From: Trichopria drosophilae
Lineage: Eukaryota > Arthropoda > Insecta > Hymenoptera > Diapriidae
DNA: 64,000 bases
Direction: 5' to 3'
Assembly (NCBI GenBank): GCA_030407085.1
Contig: CM059587.1
Location: 97,893,001-97,957,000 of the forward strand
Positions 58,516-64,000 of the stretch are shown here, piece after piece; position 1 is the first letter of the stretch, and each line of letters opens with the position of its first letter. The notes beneath the pieces are model-generated. The model was not told the DNA's origin, searched no databases, and saw only the letters and a list, made by a program, of their open reading frames with translations. The position numbers and the translations under genes are program-made.

Positions 58516-58800
58516 ATGTATTTCAAACCACAGTTTGATCAACTTTTATATATTTATGTCAATTTATATTATTTTCCTTACAAAATGACAATTTTGTTTC
58601 TTATAAATATTTGTCTTCTCTTATTCTTTTATCTAAATAAAAAGGAACACTCTCATTTCAGAATGACTGAAAAATATAAAAACATACATTATACTTATCA
58701 TCACTTGGAGAAGCTTATAAATGATTCGCAAGAAACGGAGCAAAAAATTGCAAACATAAATAAAGACCTTTACGATGAACACTCAGCTTTTACAAGCTAA
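58516..58800 (+). CDS. candidate small protein or terminal exon, one membrane helix then coiled segment
   Basis: The ATG at 58516 opens 94 codons to TAA 58798-58800. Residues about 24-40 (MTILFLINICLLLFFYL) form a hydrophobic helix. The remainder is hydrophilic with heptad-like spacing (HLEKLINDSQETEQKIANIN) suggestive of a coiled coil. An alternative is that only the last 45 codons are real: CTCTCATTTCAG ending at 58662 is a good acceptor and the next codons include an ATG (MTEKYKNIHYTYHHLEKL). No family is recognised. The hydrophilic tail is the more convincing part. Confidence 0.27.
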   Translation: MYFKPQFDQLLYIYVNLYYFPYKMTILFLINICLLLFFYLNKKEHSHFRMTEKYKNIHYTYHHLEKLINDSQETEQKIANINKDLYDEHSAFTS

Positions 58801-59971
58801 TCGGATGAAACATGCGGAGCGGAAGAAGTGAAAACCTCACGCAGAATTTTCTTTTTGACTCTTTTTTATTATCGACGATGATTTTACCAATAATGCAGTT
58901 ACTCTTTGAAACATGCCAGTTTTAATTTCCCTTTTTTCTCTCATAAATATATTTTGAAATCTTTTTTAAATGAAGCGTGTTCAACGCCGGAAAAAAGCAT
59001 AAAAAATTGTTAATAATTTAATAAATTTAGAATACTAATTAAAATTTTAAATTTGATAATATTCTATAAATTTACAATATTACAAGATGTACGTCCTGAT
59101 ATTAAAATACATTATTTAATGTTTTGATTTACTCTGTATAGTAAACTCTTAGTTACAAACTATGTTAGTTGTTTACAATACTAAAAATACTTTTTTTAAA
59201 GGATTTTATTAAATAATGCAAATAATTTAGCATCCAAACATTTTCATAATAAAACAATAAATCTTAAACGTATAACTGCAGTTAGTCATGTTTCAGTGCG
59301 AAATTATTTTTGATATTAAAGTTAGATGGAAACGTTTGCAATATTTGAATGCATTGTAAAAAATGATCATATACGTGAGTTTTGCAACTCCTTTGTCAGA
59401 TGAGCTATTATTCCGAGCACAATGGAACTGCGATATCGTGGCAAAACAAATAATTTTAGATTATTTACAATATACAGCAAACTCCATTTCAAATTTACAA
59501 TTCCATTGGCACAGCGACGGTTTCATTTGCTGAAATTGCCAAGGGTTTCGTATATATTACCGAAAGTTTGTTCAGAATGCAGCTAGGAGGTAAACAGACA
59601 TACAGAAATGAGAAAGATAGAAGATGAGACGAGACTACTATGAAAAAGGAAGTTTTATTGTTCATAATTGAATAATATTGACTTTTTTATGTGTAACGTC
59701 ATGTGTATGAAAAAAATATTCATATAAAAATAATCGACTTTTTATTGCAAATTTTATTAATCATGTAATACTTCATAGAAATCCTATTTATATGGAAATC
59801 AAATTTATATATACAAATTCTATTTGTCTGGTAATTGCATTGAATGTTGTACATTAATTTTTTCTATGATAGATCGGTTATCTTTGCTCTTTTAAGTTTC
59901 TGCAGATACTCAGCATTTGACTTAAACATAGTTTTATCAATTTCTCATTGGTTTCTGTATTTATATTATTG
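58801..59971. other. AT-rich non-coding stretch
   Basis: Nothing recognisable is seen. Confidence 0.4.
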
Positions 59972-61186
59972 ATTAATTGGTAATGTTGCAGAAGAGCTAC
60001 CTCACCTCAAAAATTAATTGTACGACATGTTTTTGACGTATTTTGTGGCTCTGATTACGAATCTGGTAATAACATTTGGCGGTCGGATGTATTTCGTTCG
60101 CTATCTTCAAAAAACAGCCTAAAAAGGCGTTTTTTTGGGGTTTTTTGTATTTATATGAAAAAGTATGAATCGGACGAAAAAATGTTTCAAAAAAATTGTA
60201 GAGCGGAAAATTCTCTACAAAAAAGATTGTATACATTTCTTTCGACATCCTAACCAAAATTGCGCAAATTTTTTTTTTTTTTTTTCCGAGAGCTCCGCCC
60301 CCAGAACCCCCTTTTTTATACTAACCTAACCTCCAACCAAGAAATATATATTTCAATCCAACCTGAAATATGTATTTCAATCCAATCCGTCGCGCACTGG
60401 CCACGACGCCCGCGTAGCGCAGCTTCATGATTTCACCACCGGGTGTTGCGGTTCTCGTTAGTGAACTTTAATTAATCCCTTCAGATGCGGAAAACAATGA
60501 ATTATAATTACTAAAGTTAATGCGTGTACCTAGGAGGTGCCTGCGTCCTGGGGGGCTCCGCCCCCAGCCCCCCTTTTTTAGTACTAACCTAATCTCCAAC
60601 CAAGAAATATATATTTCAATCCAACCTGACATTTGAGTCCCTGTAATAAACGCAAAAAAACTAATAAAATTGTGTTTTTTCGTTATTTTTTCAAGATACC
60701 GGACGAAATACGTCCGACCGCCCAATGTTATTATTAAATTCGTAATCAGCACCACAAAACACGTGAAAAATGTGTTGTATAATTAATTTTTTTGGTCAGA
60801 GTCCCTGTAATTAACACAAAAAAAGAAAACAAAATTTGTTGGCCTATATACCCTGCAGAAACCAATTACGGGCACTTTCGATGCTCATTTGCGGACTTTT
60901 TGTTTGGATACAGAAAAAAATGTATAGAACCTTTTTTGTAGAGAATTTTCTGCTCTACTACTTTTGTTTGAAATATTTTTTCGTCTGATTCATACTTCTT
61001 CATATAAATAGAAAAAACCTAAAAAAAACGCCTTTTTTGGTTGTTTTTTGAAGATAGCGAACGAAATACGTCCGACCGCCAAATTCTATTATCAGATTCT
61101 TAATCAGCGCCACAAAATACGCCAAAAACATGTCGTACAATTAATTTTTGAGGTGAGGTAGCTCTTCTGCAACTTTACCGATTAAT
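59972..61186. mobile_element. composite fold-back element with TTAA-flanked ends
   Basis: The left end GGTAATGTTGCAGAAGAGCT and the right end AGCTCTTCTGCAACTTTACC are inverted. The arms continue for about 140 bp through CCTCACCTCAAAAATTAATT, GGCTCTGATTACGAATC and GCGGTCGGA-type blocks. TTAA occurs at 59973-59976 and 61182-61185, just outside. The core has two direct copies of a GC-rich block (GGGCTCCGCCCCCAG / GAGCTCCGCCCCCAGA) followed by ACTAACCTAA, CTCCAACCAAGAAATATATA and TTTCAATCCAACC (about 60285-60365 and 60553-60630). It also holds an extra direct copy of part of the right arm (60680-60800). The 95-codon minus frame at 60468-60755 is a repeat translation. Confidence 0.65.
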
Positions 61187-64000
61187 TTTTAATTTTTGAA
61201 AAAGATCTAAAAAAGTTGTGGATTCTATAATGTTGATATTAAAATGTACATAATAAACACACAGACATTTGATTTTTAATAATCTATTAATTATAATATA
61301 ATCCTTTCAACATCGGTATCTTTCGGATAAAATAAGATGTTTTGCGCATTATGTTTCATGTTAAAAATAGTTATTTTTATATCAAGGGCGCAAAATTGAG
61401 TATTACTGATATTTAAACATTGTTTTTAATGCAGTAGGCGTAAAATATTTGACGCCTCGGTTTGCGGGCCTAAAATGACCATTTTACGCCTACTGCATCA
61501 AAAATTAATTTTGTTGTAAATGTTTAATTTCTTAATTATACAACATGTTTTAAAGTGAAATATGGTGTTTCGAAGTTGGCGGACAAAACAGTAATAAGTC
61601 ACTCGATCATGATATTGACTTAACGAATGAAGCATTAGATTTTCGAAAAAATGACTATTCCAAAATCGCAGAGCAAGTCATTTCAATGCGCATTTTTTAA
61701 TATAAATATTGTCCTAGGTTGGGACAAACTAGGTTAAGATGTTATTTCAAGCAGTTAAATTTATAGACGTAAAATCAACGCTGCAATGTACACCATCCGT
61801 ATAATATTAGACTTCAGATCCAATATTTTACGTTTATGCGTCGGATATATATTTCGAAGAAATTCAATTACCATGCCGTAAAGTGTACGCTGAAAATGTG
61901 AGATACAAATATTTAAAGGTTTATAGAAACCTGCAGAAAGTCTCACGGATTTTCCCTTGCTTTATTCTTTAAAACATTTAAAAACATCCGGCGCAAATCT
62001 TGTTATTACAAGAATGGTATATACTGAATGCCCTCAGCGAGTTTTATTGAATGTTGAGGAATTCCCAATAAATTTTGTAATGGATTTCGATACCATTTGG
62101 GACGTCCACAACAAACTTAATTTATGACAATTAAACTGTATGAGTTATACTGAATAATACTTGGAGTAGATATTTAGTACGGTCCTGATCAGTCTAATAG
62201 TGCTGATACTTCTGTGATCAGAGTGTCTCCGTCTTTTTTTCACAGACAATTGATCATGTGAAAAAATATCACAGACATTTGATTCCATGTTGTAACAATT
62301 GTAATGAATTACTTTCTTGACCATTCATTTGTAATTTAATAAAAACACTACTTAGTTTTGGAATAGTATATTTTCCTCGTACAGATTCATAAACTGGAAG
62401 CCATAATAAAAACATTCAGAAAATATTACGACCTCTCGTATGGGCCCTCCTTAGAAATCTTTACTCTAAAATTTAAACAATTATAAAATTAAAAAATAAT
62501 ATGTTTTTATATCCTTCGATATTTCAACATATTTGTATAATAAGCCCACATGTTATTCGTGGTTGGTATTATTAATATATAATTGGTATAAGTATTATGA
62601 AGAAACCTTAATATTTTTCATAGTTTAGGGATTCCTTTAAATTAATAATTGTGAAAATTTGATCCCATATCAAAATATCACACATATTATCACACAGATT
62701 TGTAATATTACTTTACCACGCTACAAAAGTATTCTGAAAATCTATAATATTTTGTTAATTGTGTTAATTTTCTTGATTTTGTTTGTTTCCCACATCTGTT
62801 CACAGTTATACGTTTGTAAACAATCCATTTTTCTTTTGTTTATTTTCGTAGATTTCTTTGTTTCATCCTTTTATATGCCATGAATATTCCTTTTTGTGAT
62901 ATCTTTATATATATTGTATTTCACTGTATTTTGTTTTTTTTTACATTGTATCGGTTTTGTACATTTATTTTGTTAGACACATCTAAAATTAAAAAAACAT
63001 TGCAATTTTTCAGATTTTCTTAAAATCTTGGTAATTTTCACCCCTATTGTTATTTCTTACTAAGATGAAGTAGTGGTTTTTTTAATAAAATTAAGTTGAT
63101 TCATTTTCAGAAAATCTGTCACCAGTCTATTAATTTTGAAGATTTTTTTCAAATTATAATTGAAATTAAAAAAAAAATAGAACGTTATCTATAATAATTA
63201 GCAAAAAAACATTAAATACCATGATTGGATAAAAAATGTAACAACAATTTTTCCATATTTTGTTGGTGAAAATAGAAATACAATTTTATTACAAAGGATC
63301 TATTGTAAATTTCGTAAAATACTTGAACAATGATGTATTCACTTGATCACAATAAAAAATATGAATTATTTCTGTGGATGATTTGAAATGGATTAGACCA
63401 TGTAATAGCGTAAAATTAGTCAACTTGCATTTAAAAATTCTTCAGAGTCTTCAAAGCCTTGAAATAATAATAAATAAATCCAATAATTTGTTGGAACCTT
63501 TGTACGTTCCAAATGAATTTACGAAATGACCTAGTAATCATAATTTATTCATGGAACTTTATATCTTTATTACCATTTATTAATTTTAAATTTATTTTAT
63601 TATTTTAAGTTATTATATTGTGAACAAAAAATCAGAATGGAATTATTTCCAAGATTAATTTGTACCACATTTAATGTTTTAAATGCAATTTTAAATTCAT
63701 AATCATGGACCTCGAAACCCCCAGGGTATAAATTGCAAAAATAATTTTGTTTCAAAGTACCTATTGAAATAATTTTTGAAAATAAGGCACTTTTTCTTCA
63801 AAGGAGACACTTTGGTGTCTAATTATCTTGATATGATACACAATAAGATCTTTTGTTTTTACAGTAAAATCTTCAACAAATGTTGTTTCTAAGCATTTTG
63901 AGCCCACACAGCAAAGAGATTAAGAATGTAGTAATACAAACATTGAAGATAATATTTTGTTTTGCCATATATACTTTATGCATTACTCTCTGATCTATTC
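61187..64000. other. AT-rich non-coding stretch to the window end
   Basis: No gene is supported. It includes the perfect hairpin at 61429-61498 and a short duplication of TCACAGACA(A/T)TTGAT near 62240-62283. The 74-codon hydrophobic frame at 62659-62883 is AT-driven. Confidence 0.4.
61429..61498. repeat. perfect 18-bp-arm hairpin
   Basis: ATGCAGTAGGCGTAAAAT (61429-61446) and ATTTTACGCCTACTGCAT (61481-61498) are exact reverse complements around a 34-nt loop. The loop itself contains another TTTGACGCC word. The stem is unusually GC-rich for the region. Confidence 0.9.

Noticed and set aside
60468..60755. 95-codon minus-strand frame with GGWGRSPPGRRH
   Set aside because: It is read from the GC-rich repeated block and duplicated arm of the composite fold-back. 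This kind of Gly/Pro/Arg translation is a repeat artefact.
1..64000. CRISPR arrays, rRNA genes, bacterial operons or phage
   Set aside because: No regular short direct repeats with unique spacers, no rRNA-like conserved sequence and no dense gene packing are present. The window is eukaryotic in character.

Overview
The window reads as nuclear DNA from an arthropod, most likely an insect. It is very AT-rich (by eye around 70 %), has no prokaryotic-style gene packing, and is loaded with fold-back transposons, MITE-like elements and non-LTR retrotransposon pieces. A short TTAGG array and hymenopteran-style repeats fit an insect. The exact order cannot be decided from the sequence alone, though a repeat-rich hymenopteran would be a reasonable guess. 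Almost all of the window is intergenic or intronic. No complete cellular gene can be demonstrated.

Layout. 0-6.5 kb: a possible 3' coding fragment at the left edge, a TTAT-flanked fold-back element (2117-3294), a second TA-flanked fold-back (4212-5150), a solo LTR with 4-bp target duplication inserted in a small GC-rich tandem repeat (5246-5716), then a GC-richer promoter-like island ending in a short candidate first coding exon with a consensus splice donor (6457-6484). 6.5-13.4 kb: AT-rich, with a pogo-like MITE (10151-10415) nested in an older MITE. 13.4-29.1 kb: four more piggyBac-like fold-backs, two of full length and flanked by TTAA (13427-14712, 22697-23995), one with a retrotransposon tail nested in it (26272-27489), and one half-copy (28559-29105). 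The same stretch holds a perfect-period 153-bp tandem repeat, small hairpins, and fold-backs built of degenerate 15-bp units. 29-40 kb: hairpin MITEs (30748-31111, 32614-33011), a second pogo-like MITE, another cluster of 15-bp-unit fold-backs, and a conserved-looking non-coding island near 39.5 kb. 40.9-42.7 kb: the clearest protein-coding sequence in the window, a 5'-truncated LINE with reverse transcriptase, RNase H and a C-terminal zinc motif. It has an exact 12-bp target duplication, a hexanucleotide tail and one visible frameshift. 43-64 kb: AT-rich DNA with a decayed second LINE, several candidate single exons (46761, 54200-54434, 56454, 58516), a pair of dispersed repeats with a conserved acceptor-like site, and a composite fold-back at 59972-61186.

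How it fits together. The dominant story is transposon accumulation. At least four nested insertions can be read, which gives a relative chronology. Several families share TTAA target sites and CCC/GGG termini, so one piggyBac-type transposase could have mobilised them. The long, nearly symmetric arms would make long double-stranded RNA if transcribed. The cellular gene signals are weak single-exon hints that need transcript data.
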